NCBI RefSeq assembly: GCF_014297285.1
Contig: NZ_JACOQI010000001.1
Location: 62,001 to 126,000 of the forward strand
DNA length: 64,000 nt
Source of the DNA: Dysosmobacter segnis
GTDB lineage: Bacteria > Bacillota > Clostridia > Oscillospirales > Oscillospiraceae
Direction of reading: 5' to 3'
The notes under the pieces: generated by a model
What the model was told of the DNA's origin: nothing
What the model saw: only the letters and a program-made list of their open reading frames with translations
Databases searched by the model: none
Part shown: in pieces, positions 9,050 through 17,931 of the stretch
Layout of the letters: every line of letters starts with the position of its first letter
Numbering within the stretch: position 1 is the stretch's first letter
Position numbers and translations under genes: made by a program

Positions 9050-9086
9050 TTTTCCGGGCGGTTTTGCCGCCCGGAAAATTTTTTTA
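9050..9086 (+). terminator. Intrinsic terminator of the sirtuin gene
   Basis: The stem TTTCCGGGCGG pairs with CCGCCCGGAAA around a TTTTG loop and is followed by a run of T. Confidence 0.92.
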
Positions 9087-9105
9087 GAAAAACCGCAAAT
9101 TCTGG

Positions 9106-9134
9106 TTGACATTATGGATACGAATGGATATAAT
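9106..9134 (+). promoter_or_regulatory. Consensus sigma-A promoter of the tRNA-Leu cluster
   Basis: TTGACA (9106-9111), 17-bp spacer, TATAAT (9129-9134): a perfect vegetative promoter. Predicted transcription start is about 9141, some 27 nt before the first tRNA. Confidence 0.92.
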
Positions 9135-9167
9135 AATCAAGCAGTCTTTTTTAGGCGGTATTTGTTT

Positions 9168-9253
9168 GCGGCTGTGCTGGAACTGGTAGACAGGCCAGCT
9201 TGAGGTGCTGGTGTCGATTCGACGTGTGGGTTCAAGTCCCGTCAGCCGCACCA
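9168..9253 (+). tRNA. tRNA-Leu, anticodon GAG, CCA encoded
   Basis: The acceptor stem GCGGCTG pairs with CAGCCGC. The anticodon stem CCAGC/GCTGG encloses the loop TTGAGGT, giving anticodon GAG. There is a long variable arm typical of leucine tRNAs, and GGTTCAAGTCC as the T arm. The 3' CCA is encoded. Confidence 0.95.
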
Positions 9254-9281
9254 GTTTTCTCTCCGGAAAGATTGCTTATGC

Positions 9282-9369
9282 GCGCGAGTGGTGGAATTGG
9301 CAGACTCGCTAGATTCAGGTTCTAGTGTCCGTTACGGACGTGCGGGTTCAAGTCCCGCCTCGCGCACCA
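9282..9369 (+). tRNA. tRNA-Leu, anticodon CAG, CCA encoded (copy 1)
   Basis: The acceptor stem GCGCGAG pairs with CTCGCGC. The anticodon stem CTAGA/TCTAG encloses TTCAGGT, giving anticodon CAG. It has a long variable arm and encoded CCA. This tRNA reads CUG, the dominant leucine codon in the neighbouring genes. Confidence 0.95.
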
Positions 9370-9430
9370 GAAAGCCCCATCGGAGTTTCTTCCGATGGGC
9401 ACCCTTCGGGGATTAACTTCATATTGATAC

Positions 9431-9518
9431 GCGCGAGTGGTGGAATTGGCAGACTCGCTAGATTCAGGTTCTAGTGTCCGTTACGGACGTGCGGGTTCAA
9501 GTCCCGCCTCGCGCACCA
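9431..9518 (+). tRNA. tRNA-Leu, anticodon CAG, CCA encoded (copy 2, identical to copy 1)
   Basis: Identical over all 88 nt to the tRNA at 9282-9369, separated from it by a 61-nt spacer that contains a hairpin (CCCATCGGA with its complement). This is a local duplication of the tRNA-Leu(CAG) gene. Confidence 0.95.
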
Positions 9519-9522
9519 AACA

Positions 9523-9551
9523 AGAGCATCACTGTAAAGTGATGCTCTTTT
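9523..9551 (+). terminator. Terminator of the tRNA cluster
   Basis: AGAGCATCACT pairs with AGTGATGCTCT around GTAA, followed by TTTTGTT. It ends the tRNA transcript just before the uvrC ribosome site. Confidence 0.85.
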
Positions 9552-9579
9552 GTTCTTAGGCCGGATAGGAGGCGAAATC

Positions 9580-11412
9580 ATGACAAAGGACGAGCTGCGG
9601 GAAAAGGCCAACGATCTGCCCTTACAGCCCGGCGTCTATCTGATGATGGACAAGACCGGGAAGGTCATCTATGTGGGCAAGGCGAAAAAACTGAAAAACC
9701 GGGTGAGCCAGTATTTTCAGGACAGCGCGGCCCACAGTGTCAAGACCCGGCAGATGGTCAGTCAGGTAGATCATTTCGACACGATCTTCGTCACCAGTGA
9801 ATTTGAGGCGCTGGTGCTGGAAAACTCCCTCATCAAGCGGCATATGCCCCGGTACAACATCCTGCTGAAGGATGACAAGGGCTATCCGCTGGTGCGCCTC
9901 AGCCGGGGGCGGTATCCGAAATTCACTCTGGTGAATCGACCCGCCAATGACGGCGCGAAGTACTTCGGTCCCTTTGGCGGGCGGTACGAGACCCGTCAGG
10001 CAGTGGATGCGGTATGTCAGGCTTTGCGCCTGCCCACCTGCCGCCGACAGTTTCCGCGGGACATCGGCGCGGAGCGGCCCTGCCTGAATTTCCACATGGG
10101 CCGGTGCGACGGGTTCTGCCGCCCGGAGATGCCGGAGGCGGAATATGACCGCCGGATGGAGCAGGCGGCCCAGCTGTTGGAGGGACGCTCCAAGCAGCTC
10201 CTCCGGGACATGACCGCCGAGATGGAAGCGGAGGCGGAGGCCCTGCGGTTTGAGCAGGCGGCCCAACTGCGGGACCGTATCCAAGCCATCAGCGCCCTGA
10301 GCAAAAAGCAGACCGTCATCGCGGGACTGTGCGCCGATACGGACGTGTGGGGCGTGTTCCGGGGGGCGGGCAAGAGCGGCTATGCCGTTCTTCACATGGA
10401 AAACGGCGATCTGGTGGGCCGGGAGACGGAACTGCTGACCGCGCCTATGGAGGAATCGGCGGCGGAGCTGCTGGCGGCGGTCACGGCCCAGTATTATCTG
10501 CCGCGGGCCATTCTGCCCCATGAGATCTTGCTCTGCGTGGACACGGGGGACTGCGAGGAACTGTCCGAGGCCCTGACCCAGCGGGCGGGGCATAAGGTCT
10601 GGGTCCATGTGCCCCAGCGGGGAGAGAAGTCCACACTGGCGGATATGGCGGTCCGCAACGCACAGGAGGAGGTCCGGCGGGCCACCACCGCCGAGGAAAA
10701 AACGGCGTATACGCTGGAAGCCCTGCAAAAAATGCTGAACCTGCCCCAGCCGCCCAGACGGATGGAGTCTTTCGATATTTCCAACACCGGCGCCAGCGAC
10801 ATTGTGGCGTCCATGGTGGTCTATCAGGGGGCGAAGCCTTTGAAATCCGCCTATCGCCGGTTTCAGATCAAGGAGCTGACTGGCGGCCATCCCGATGATT
10901 ACGGCTCCATGCGGGAGGTCCTGCGGCGGCGGCTGCAAAGGGCGGCGGACGGGGACGAAAAGTTCCTGCCCTTGCCGGATGTGTTTTTGATCGACGGCGG
11001 CGTGACCCATGCCGACGCCGTCCGGGAGGTGGCGGAGCAATTCGGCTGCACGGTGCCCATCTTCGGCATGGTGAAGGATGACCGCCACCGCACCCGGGCG
11101 CTGGTCACCCCGGAGGGCCGGGAGATCGGCATTGTGAACGATCAAGCGGTGTTTTCACTCATCGGCCAGATCCAGGAGGAGACCCACCGTTTCGCCATCA
11201 CCTATCACCACCAGCACCATACCAAGAGCGCCATGCGCTCCGCACTGGACGGCGTTCCCGGTCTGGGACCCAAGCGGCAGGCGGAGCTGCGGAAGCATTT
11301 CGGCACGGTGAAGGCCATCCGGGAGGCGGACGAGACGGCACTGGCGGCGGTGCTGCCGCAAAATGTGGCCCATACCCTTTGGATCAGACTCCATGAAAAG
11401 GAATCCACTTAA
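9580..11412 (+). CDS. uvrC: Excinuclease ABC subunit C (UvrC)
   Basis: A 610-residue subunit of the UvrABC nucleotide-excision repair nuclease that makes both incisions around a DNA lesion. Domains in order: N-terminal GIY-YIG nuclease (PGVYLM...VIYVGKA), a cysteine-containing region (C around 155-185), the UVR UvrB-binding motif (about 195-230), the RNase H-like C-terminal nuclease (ESFDISNTGASD; LIDGGVTHA) and terminal helix-hairpin-helix (LDGVPGLGPKRQAEL). I place the start at 9580, after AGGAGG, not at the upstream in-frame codon at 9550, which lies in the tRNA terminator. Confidence 0.96.
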   Translation: MTKDELREKANDLPLQPGVYLMMDKTGKVIYVGKAKKLKNRVSQYFQDSAAHSVKTRQMVSQVDHFDTIFVTSEFEALVLENSLIKRHMPRYNILLKDDKGYPLVRLSRGRYPKFTLVNRPANDGAKYFGPFGGRYETRQAVDAVCQALRLPTCRRQFPRDIGAERPCLNFHMGRCDGFCRPEMPEAEYDRRMEQAAQLLEGRSKQLLRDMTAEMEAEAEALRFEQAAQLRDRIQAISALSKKQTVIAGLCADTDVWGVFRGAGKSGYAVLHMENGDLVGRETELLTAPMEESAAELLAAVTAQYYLPRAILPHEILLCVDTGDCEELSEALTQRAGHKVWVHVPQRGEKSTLADMAVRNAQEEVRRATTAEEKTAYTLEALQKMLNLPQPPRRMESFDISNTGASDIVASMVVYQGAKPLKSAYRRFQIKELTGGHPDDYGSMREVLRRRLQRAADGDEKFLPLPDVFLIDGGVTHADAVREVAEQFGCTVPIFGMVKDDRHRTRALVTPEGREIGIVNDQAVFSLIGQIQEETHRFAITYHHQHHTKSAMRSALDGVPGLGPKRQAELRKHFGTVKAIREADETALAAVLPQNVAHTLWIRLHEKEST

Positions 11413-11452
11413 AAAAACGTCCTGCTGCCCCACGGGGCAGCGGGGCGTTTCC
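11411..11452 (+). terminator. Probable terminator of uvrC
   Basis: The inner stem GCTGCCCC/GGGGCAGC, extended imperfectly by AACG...CGTT, lies directly after the uvrC stop. A T-rich tract follows but is short. Confidence 0.5.
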
Positions 11453-11513
11453 GCCATCGGGCGTATCCACCCCGCCTGTCGCCTGTTTTCGCAAGATTTC
11501 AGTAGAAATACCA

Positions 11514-11542
11514 TTGTGTATTTGCCGGTAAACTGATATAAT
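11514..11542 (+). promoter_or_regulatory. Candidate promoter of gdpP
   Basis: TTGTGT (11514-11519), 17-bp spacer, TATAAT (11537-11542), about 75 nt before the gdpP start. The -10 is perfect; the -35 is partial. Confidence 0.5.
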
Positions 11543-11617
11543 AAAAAAACCTATCGGATGAATTTCATGATTTCTGAGGGACAGGCCAGCCTGCCCCATC
11601 GGAGAATGAGGTAAGGA

Positions 11618-13612
11618 ATGAGCAATAAGAAACTCTCCCGCCTGTTGGAGCCGAATTTAAAATTTTATTTCGCCGTTATGTTGCTGTTCGCCGTGGCGGC
11701 CATCCCTGTCAACTGGCAGCTGGCCTTGGCTGAGGGAACTCTGACCGTTCTGCTGTACTTCTATTTCCGGCAGAGCAATCAGAAGCGGCGGCAGGGCGTT
11801 TTGCAGTACATCGACTCTGTCACCGGCAGTGTGGACACCGCCAGCAAGTCCACCCTCATCAACTCCCCTCTGCCCACGCTGGTGTTCCGGCCGGATACGG
11901 GGGAGATCATCTGGAGCAACGAGAGCTTTTTGCAGCTGGCCGGCGTCCGGGAGCATCTCTTTGAGATGCGGCTTTCCGAGGCTGTACCGGATTTTCAGGT
12001 CCAGTGGCTGCTGAGCGGAAAACAGGAAAGCCCGGAGCGGGTGGAGCTGAACAATCACCGTTTCCGGGTCTACGGCAGCCTGGTGCGCTCCCGGAACCGC
12101 ACCGGCGTGCAGAGCCTGGTGGCCACCACCTACTGGGTGGAGACTACGGAGGCCGATCATCTGAGAGAGGTCTACGAGGCCAGCCGCCCGGTGGCGGCGA
12201 TCCTGATGCTGGACAACTACGAGGACCTGATGAAGGCCTGCGAGGATACCCAGCGCAGCGCGGTTCTGGCGCAGATCGACGAAAAATTGCAGACCTGGGC
12301 CAACGCAGGCCAGGGCATCCTGCTGAAAACGGACCGGAACCATTACCTGTTCCTGTTTGAAGAACAGTATTTTCAGCATTTTGTAGACGAAAAGTTCTCC
12401 ATTCTGGACACTGTCCGGGCGATCCGCGTGGCGGAGAATATCCACCCAACCTTGTCCATCGGCATCGGCAAGGATTCTCCCAGTATCCCGGAGCTGTACA
12501 AAAACGCCAAGCTCTCGCTGGAAATGGCACTGAGCCGGGGCGGCGATCAGGCGGTGGTGCGGAATCAGGTGGACTTCGCCTTCTACGGCGGCCGCACCAA
12601 GGCCACGGAGAAGCGGACCAAAGTGAAATCCCGCGTGATGGCCAACGCCTTCCGGGAGCTGATCGCAGACGCGGGAGAGGTCTACATCATGGGCCACTCC
12701 TTTGCGGATATGGACGCCGTGGGCGCTGCCGCGGGTATCTGTTGCGCCGCCCGGAAGCGTGGAAAGCAGGCACGGATCGTCATTGACCGGGAGCACACTG
12801 CGGCCGAGACCCTGATCGCCCGGCTGGATGCGCTGCCGGAGTACAGCGGCGTGTTCCTTACCCCTGCTGAGGCATTTTTGCAGATGCGGGCCGACACGCT
12901 TCTGGTAGTGGTGGATACCAACCGTCCGGACATGGTGGAAAATCCCCAGCTTTTGGAATCCTGCAACCGGGTGGCGGTCATTGATCATCACCGCCGGGCA
13001 GCGACTTATATCGAAAATGCTGCCTTCAACTTCCACGAGCCTTACGCCTCGTCCGCCAGCGAACTGGTGACGGAGCTGCTGCAATATCTGGTGGAGCCCA
13101 CCGATCTTCTGCGGGAGGAAGCGGGGGCGCTGCTGGCGGGTATCGTGCTGGATACCAAGCATTTCACTCAGCGGACCGGCGGCCGCACCTTTGAGGCGGC
13201 GGCCTTCCTGCGGCGTTCCGGTGCGGATACGGCTGAGGTCCAGCGGCTGTTCCAAGGCGATTTGAAGGATATGGTCACGAAATATGACATCATCCGCCGC
13301 GCGGAGATGTACCGGAGCAACATCGCGGTCTCCGTGGTGGAGGAGCCGGGCGTGGACCGCGTTGCAGCGGCCCAGGCGGCGGACGATCTGCTGACCCTGA
13401 AGGGTGTTCAGGCTTCCTTCGTGGTCTACGCCGCCGAGGGAGCGGTGCTGATGTCAGCCCGTTCTTTGGGCGAGATCAATGTGCAGGTGATCCTGGAGGC
13501 CCTGGGCGGCGGCGGCAACTCTACCACCGCAGGCGCACGGATCGAGGACACGGACCCGGAGAGCGTCCGTCAGCAGTTGATTGGGGTCTTGGACGCATAC
13601 TTTGAAAAGTGA
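11618..13612 (+). CDS. gdpP: Cyclic-di-AMP phosphodiesterase GdpP (DHH/DHHA1)
   Basis: A 664-residue membrane-bound enzyme that hydrolyses c-di-AMP to pApA and so affects osmotic and cell-wall homeostasis. Order: two membrane helices (about 15-55), PAS domain (about 80-150), degenerate GGDEF domain (about 170-310), DHH domain (HSFADMDAVGAA; VVVDTNRPDMV; VIDHH), and DHHA1 domain ending in GGGGNSTTAGA. The length equals the GdpP family norm. It is followed immediately by a small membrane-protein gene, rplI and later dnaB, a common Firmicutes order. Confidence 0.95.
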   Translation: MSNKKLSRLLEPNLKFYFAVMLLFAVAAIPVNWQLALAEGTLTVLLYFYFRQSNQKRRQGVLQYIDSVTGSVDTASKSTLINSPLPTLVFRPDTGEIIWSNESFLQLAGVREHLFEMRLSEAVPDFQVQWLLSGKQESPERVELNNHRFRVYGSLVRSRNRTGVQSLVATTYWVETTEADHLREVYEASRPVAAILMLDNYEDLMKACEDTQRSAVLAQIDEKLQTWANAGQGILLKTDRNHYLFLFEEQYFQHFVDEKFSILDTVRAIRVAENIHPTLSIGIGKDSPSIPELYKNAKLSLEMALSRGGDQAVVRNQVDFAFYGGRTKATEKRTKVKSRVMANAFRELIADAGEVYIMGHSFADMDAVGAAAGICCAARKRGKQARIVIDREHTAAETLIARLDALPEYSGVFLTPAEAFLQMRADTLLVVVDTNRPDMVENPQLLESCNRVAVIDHHRRAATYIENAAFNFHEPYASSASELVTELLQYLVEPTDLLREEAGALLAGIVLDTKHFTQRTGGRTFEAAAFLRRSGADTAEVQRLFQGDLKDMVTKYDIIRRAEMYRSNIAVSVVEEPGVDRVAAAQAADDLLTLKGVQASFVVYAAEGAVLMSARSLGEINVQVILEALGGGGNSTTAGARIEDTDPESVRQQLIGVLDAYFEK

Positions 13613-13620
13613 GGCAGCCT

Positions 13621-13872
13621 ATGAAGGCGTTTTTGAAGGCGTATGCGGTCTGCCTGATCCTGATGGAGGTATTTATCTTCTTTGGTGGGTGGATGCTGTT
13701 TGATCTCAGAGGTACCGGCATCTATCGGGCAGGCGCTGTGATTGCGCTGATTCTGGCGGTCGCTGTCTGCGCGTGGAGCAGTACGGCGCAAAAGGTCGAA
13801 GCGCTGGAAGCAGAGCTTCAGGAATTGAAAAAGCAAATTCATTCAGAACATTCGGAAAGTGAGGATATATAA
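13621..13872 (+). CDS. Small membrane protein with C-terminal coiled coil (83 residues)
   Basis: I do not recognise a named family. It has two hydrophobic helices (about residues 5-28 and 38-58) and then a charged helical tail ([16 protein letters not shown]) likely to be a coiled coil. The ATG at 13621 starts 8 nt after the gdpP stop, with a weak GAGG upstream. Its last codons contain the GAGG preceding rplI. Placed between gdpP and rplI in a tight operon, it may be a membrane partner of GdpP, but that is inference. Confidence 0.65.
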   Translation: MKAFLKAYAVCLILMEVFIFFGGWMLFDLRGTGIYRAGAVIALILAVAVCAWSSTAQKVEALEAELQELKKQIHSEHSESEDI

Positions 13873-13873
13873 C

Positions 13874-14323
13874 ATGAAAGTGATTTTACAGCAGGACGTG
13901 AAGGGTCAGGGCAAGAAGGGCGAGATGATCGAGGTTTCCGAGGGCTACGGCCGGAACTTCCTTCTGCCCAGAAAGCTGGCGGTGCCTGCCACGGCGGACG
14001 CCATCAACACCATGAACCTGAAAGAGAAGGCCCGCAAGGCCGAGGAAGCCCGGCTGAAGGCTGAGGCGCAGGAGATCGCCGGGAAGCTCCAGAACTGTCC
14101 CGTGAAGCTCAGCGCCAAGGCCGGCAACGGCGGCAAGCTGTTCGGCGCCGTGACCAACAAGGAGATCTCCGAGGGCCTGAAGGCCCAGTACGGCGTGGAT
14201 ATTCCCAAGCAGAAGATCGTGCTGGATGAGCCGATCAAGGCCTACGGCAGCTATCAGGTGAAGGCCAAGCTGGGCTTTGAGGTCAGCGGTACCGTGTACG
14301 TCACCGTCTGCGAGGAGAAGTAA
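13874..14323 (+). CDS. rplI: Large-subunit ribosomal protein bL9
   Basis: A 149-residue bL9. The N-domain begins [18 protein letters not shown] and contains [13 protein letters not shown], then a long connecting helix and the C-domain ([11 protein letters not shown]). It binds 23S rRNA domain V near L1. The start at 13874 overlaps the end of the preceding gene region by 2 nt of spacing, so it is coupled to it. Typical family length. Confidence 0.97.
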   Translation: MKVILQQDVKGQGKKGEMIEVSEGYGRNFLLPRKLAVPATADAINTMNLKEKARKAEEARLKAEAQEIAGKLQNCPVKLSAKAGNGGKLFGAVTNKEISEGLKAQYGVDIPKQKIVLDEPIKAYGSYQVKAKLGFEVSGTVYVTVCEEK

Positions 14324-14659
14324 GACTAATTCAAGGGGGATCAGGATACACCGTCGCGGCAATACGATTTGCAGTCTCTATGATAAGACTGCAAATCGTG
14401 CCGCATCCTCGAAACAGCCTTGCTTATTCCGCCACTGGCGGCGCTGCGGCGGTTTCCCCTTGAGTAAACCCTGCACCAGTGAGATCCGCTCACTGGTGAA
14501 CGCTGCCCAAGGCAGCTGAGTCAATGTGTTTTTGCCAGGTACAGAAGGTGAATTGCCCCGCAGGGGCAAGAGAGGCTCCCCTGGGGGACGCCCTGACAAA
14601 AATGATTGTATGTCTGAATGTCTAACTTGCGCTTCCGGAGAAGCGGGAAGGAGAGTTCC
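14324..14659. other. Structured 336-bp intergenic region between rplI and dnaB
   Basis: No gene is seen. It contains several hairpins: ACGATTTGCAGTCT with its exact complement (14364-14377 and 14386-14399), CACCAGTGAG/CTCACTGGTG (about 14472-14496), GCTGCC/GGCAGC, TTGCCCC/GGGGCAA, and a GGAG ribosome site for dnaB at the end. The first hairpin lacks a T run, so a simple terminator does not explain it. It could be a palindromic repeat element or an mRNA-processing region. Confidence 0.5.
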
Positions 14660-16009
14660 ATGGCTAACGAAGATCTTCTGCTGCGGCAGATGCCCCATTC
14701 GTTGGAAGGCGAGCAGGCCGTTTTAGGTTCCATGCTCATCGACGAGGGCTGCGTCAAGGACGTGATGGATAAGCTGGTGCCCTCGGACTTCTACCTGCGG
14801 CAGAACCGGGAGATTTTTGAGACCATCTACACCATGTTCACCTACGCCCGGCCTATTGACGGCATCACCGTCTGCGAGGAGATGCAAAAGGCCGGGACTT
14901 ATGACGAAAATACCACCCGCTCCTATCTGGCGCAGCTGATGGAGATCACCCCCACCAGCGCCAACGTGATGGAGTATGTGGCCATCGTTCGGGATAAGGC
15001 GTTGCTGCGGGGCGTTGCTCAGGCGGCGGGGGAGATCACAGTGCTGGTGCAGGAGGGCATCGGAGAAGCCGCTGCCATTCTGGAAGCTGCCGAGCAGAAG
15101 ATCTACGCCGTCCGCCGCGGCCAGAGTGCGCAGGATATGGTGCCTCTGCGGATAGTGCTGCCGGATGTGCTGGACCGGCTCAACGAGATGAGCGAGAGCG
15201 AAAGCCGACTTCCGGGCCTGTCCACCGGCTTGTCCGCTGTGGACCGGAAGATCAGCGGCCTGAATAAATCGGACCTGATCCTGCTGGCGGCCCGTCCCGG
15301 TATGGGCAAAACCTCCTTTGCGCTGAACGTGGCGCTGAATGTGGCGAAGTCTGAGAAAAAGACCGTAGCCATGTTTTCGCTGGAAATGTCCCGGGAGCAG
15401 CTGGCGACCCGGCTTCTCAGCTCCGAAGCCTGTGTGGAGAACACCCGGCTTGTTACCGGCTCTCTGCGGGAGACGGACTGGGAGAAGATCGCCGCCGCTG
15501 CCGGCGTATTGAATAGAGTGGATATCCGTATTGACGATAACCCCATGCTGAGCGTGGCGGATATGAACGCCAAATGCCGCCGGATCGACAGTCTGGGTCT
15601 AGTAGTCATCGACTATTTACAGTTGATGACCTCCGCATCCGGTGGACGAAGCGGCGAGAATCGTCAGCAGGTGGTCAGCGAAATGTCCCGTATGCTGAAG
15701 GTCATGGCCAAGGAACTGAATGTGCCGGTGATCTGTCTGAGCCAGTTGTCCCGTGCTAACGAGAAGCGGGACGATAAACGGCCCATGCTGTCGGACCTCC
15801 GTGAATCCGGCGCCATCGAGCAGGATGCCGACATTGTAATGTTCCTGTACCGTGACGATTACTATAACGAGGATTCCGAAAAGCGGAATATTGCCGAGTG
15901 TATCGTAGCGAAAAACCGTCACGGCGAGACCGGCAAGGTGGAACTGCGGTGGATGCCGGAGTACACCACCTTTGCCACGCTGGAAAACCGCTATGATGAG
16001 GATGACTGA
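14660..16009 (+). CDS. dnaB: Replicative DNA helicase DnaB
   Basis: A 449-residue hexameric helicase of the replication fork. The N-terminal DnaB domain (about 10-110) begins PHSLEGEQAVLGSML. The RecA-like domain has Walker A ARPGMGKTS at 211-219, Walker B LVVIDYLQLM, and the DnaB arginine-finger region near SDLRESGAIEQDADIV. The start at 14660 follows AAGGAGA; the frame is open from 14618 without support. The 3' end overlaps the tilS 5' end. Confidence 0.97.
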   Translation: MANEDLLLRQMPHSLEGEQAVLGSMLIDEGCVKDVMDKLVPSDFYLRQNREIFETIYTMFTYARPIDGITVCEEMQKAGTYDENTTRSYLAQLMEITPTSANVMEYVAIVRDKALLRGVAQAAGEITVLVQEGIGEAAAILEAAEQKIYAVRRGQSAQDMVPLRIVLPDVLDRLNEMSESESRLPGLSTGLSAVDRKISGLNKSDLILLAARPGMGKTSFALNVALNVAKSEKKTVAMFSLEMSREQLATRLLSSEACVENTRLVTGSLRETDWEKIAAAAGVLNRVDIRIDDNPMLSVADMNAKCRRIDSLGLVVIDYLQLMTSASGGRSGENRQQVVSEMSRMLKVMAKELNVPVICLSQLSRANEKRDDKRPMLSDLRESGAIEQDADIVMFLYRDDYYNEDSEKRNIAECIVAKNRHGETGKVELRWMPEYTTFATLENRYDEDD

Positions 16010-17300
16010 TCCTCTGACGGCGGTGGAGCTGCCGGAGGGCGGCGCACTGTGCGCCGTGTCTGGCGGACTGGACTCCATGTGCCTGCTGGAAATGACGGTC
16101 CGGCAGGGGCAGAAGCAGGGACGGCGGGTAGCCGCCGCCCATTTCAATCACCAGCTCCGGGGGGCGGAGGCGGACCGGGACGAGGCCTTCGTCCGGGACT
16201 GGTGCGCCGCCCGTGAAATTCCTTTTTTCGCGGGCCGGGGCGATGTCCGGGCCTTTGCGGAGGAAACCGGGCGCACCGTTGAGGAAGCCGCCCGACAATT
16301 GCGCTATGAATTTTTGGAGGAGACCTGGCGGCGGGAGGGCTTTGGCTGCATTCTGACCGCCCACCACGCGGATGACAGCGCAGAGACCATGCTGTTAAAT
16401 CTGCTGCGGGGCACGGGCCTGAAAGGGCTGACTGGCATTCCGGAAAAGCGGGACTGTATCCTGCGTCCGCTGCTGAGTGTGACCCGGGCGGAACTGGCGG
16501 CCTATGCCGCCGCCCGTGATGTTCCCTATGTGGAGGATTCCACCAACGCTTTGGACGATGCCGCCCGGAACATGCTGCGCCATCAGGTGCTCCCGGTTTT
16601 GAAGAAGCTGAATCCCAGAGTTGTGGAGAACATGAGCCGCACGGCATCGCTGCTAGCGGCGGATGAAGCGGCTCTGGACGCTGCGTGTCGAAAACTGCTG
16701 GCCCAATGCGCCGTGACCCCAAACGTTTCCGGAATGATCCCCCTCGCCGTGCTGCAAGACGCGCCGGAGGCCCTGCGGGGACGGCTGGTGCTGGCGGTGC
16801 TGGCGGCGGTGGCAGGCCATGAAAAGGACTTGACCGCCGCTCATATCCGGGCGGTTTTGACGTTGGACCGGGGCCAGCTTTCCATGCCCTACGGCGTCAC
16901 GGTCCTCCGGGAGCCGGCGGCGCTGCGCTTTTTCAAGGCGGCGTCTGCGCCGGCGGTGCAGGCCGTTACCGTGGGAGAGATCGTCACATTCGGTCAGTGG
17001 CAGGTTAGTCTGGCAGAGTCGGCCGGTGAGGGTGTTCTCATTTCCATCTCGGAGACCGCCGACCTGACTGTGACGGCCTGGGACTCCAAGGACCGACTGA
17101 ACGGCCGCACTGTCAAGCGCCTGTGCGGAGAACGGGGAATTTCCCCACAGGAGCGGGACCGGCTTCCGGTCCTGCGGGTGAACGGCATCGCGGTGGCGGT
17201 GCCGGGGCTGCCTATCCAGGAAAATTTCGCGCCGGACCGATATGAGCGGGCGGTGCGGGTGATATTTTTAAAAGTGACAGAGGAGAACAACAATGAATAG
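16002..17300 (+). CDS. tilS: tRNA(Ile)-lysidine synthetase TilS
   Basis: A 432-residue N-type ATP pyrophosphatase that converts C34 to lysidine in tRNA-Ile(CAU), an essential modification. The PP-loop SGGLDS is at about 20-25, followed by AAHFNHQLRG and LTAHHADDSAET. The C-terminal TilS domain (TAWDSKDRLNGRTVKRLCGERGIS) is present, split here only for discussion. The start is uncertain: ATG codons at 15993, 15996 and 16002 all lie inside the dnaB 3' end and none has a good ribosome site, so translation is probably coupled. The 3' end overlaps hpt by 8 nt. Confidence 0.93.
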   Translation: MTDPLTAVELPEGGALCAVSGGLDSMCLLEMTVRQGQKQGRRVAAAHFNHQLRGAEADRDEAFVRDWCAAREIPFFAGRGDVRAFAEETGRTVEEAARQLRYEFLEETWRREGFGCILTAHHADDSAETMLLNLLRGTGLKGLTGIPEKRDCILRPLLSVTRAELAAYAAARDVPYVEDSTNALDDAARNMLRHQVLPVLKKLNPRVVENMSRTASLLAADEAALDAACRKLLAQCAVTPNVSGMIPLAVLQDAPEALRGRLVLAVLAAVAGHEKDLTAAHIRAVLTLDRGQLSMPYGVTVLREPAALRFFKAASAPAVQAVTVGEIVTFGQWQVSLAESAGEGVLISISETADLTVTAWDSKDRLNGRTVKRLCGERGISPQERDRLPVLRVNGIAVAVPGLPIQENFAPDRYERAVRVIFLKVTEENNNE

Positions 17301-17847
17301 TGAGATGGAGAAAGACATTCTCAAGGTTCTGGTAACGGAAGAGGAGCTGAAGACCCGGATCGCGGAGCTGGGTGAAGCGCTGTACAAGCGGTATGAGGGG
17401 CATCGGCCCCTGTTTCTGGGGGTGCTGAAGGGCTCCTTCATTTTCATGGCGGACCTGATGCGGGCTTCCCAGCTGATGTGCGACGTGGAGTTCATCGCTG
17501 TCAGCTCTTACCAGAACGGCACCGTGTCCAGCGGCCGGGTGCAGATCACCCATGATCTCCAGCAGGACATCACGGGCCGGGAGATCGTCATTGTGGAGGA
17601 TATTCTGGACTCCGGCAATACCTTGGCCTTCCTGAAAAGCTATCTGATGGCAAAGGGTGCCAAGAGCATCTCTATCGTGACGCTGCTGGATAAGCCCTCC
17701 CGCCGGGAAAAGGCGGTGGAAGCGGACCTGTCAGGCTTTGTGGTGCCGGACGAATTCGTGGTGGGCTACGGCCTGGATTATGCCCAGCTTTACCGGAATC
17801 TGCCTTACATCGGTGTGCTGAAGCCCGCCGTTTACGAAAACACCTGA
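17293..17847 (+). CDS. hpt: Hypoxanthine phosphoribosyltransferase
   Basis: A 184-residue purine salvage enzyme making IMP or GMP from hypoxanthine or guanine and PRPP. The PRPP-binding signature VEDILDSGNT is at 101-110. FLGVLKGSFIFMADL, and a late VPDEFVVGYGLDY segment for base recognition, are also typical. GAGGAG lies 9 nt before the ATG, inside the tilS 3' end. The tilS-hpt-ftsH order is conserved in Firmicutes. Confidence 0.96.
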   Translation: MNSEMEKDILKVLVTEEELKTRIAELGEALYKRYEGHRPLFLGVLKGSFIFMADLMRASQLMCDVEFIAVSSYQNGTVSSGRVQITHDLQQDITGREIVIVEDILDSGNTLAFLKSYLMAKGAKSISIVTLLDKPSRREKAVEADLSGFVVPDEFVVGYGLDYAQLYRNLPYIGVLKPAVYENT

Positions 17848-17931
17848 GCATGACCGGCGATTCCCGGCAGGTGCGGGAACCGCCGCAGCCGCCTGTATGC
17901 GGCGATAATACAGAAAGGGGGGATCCCCCGT

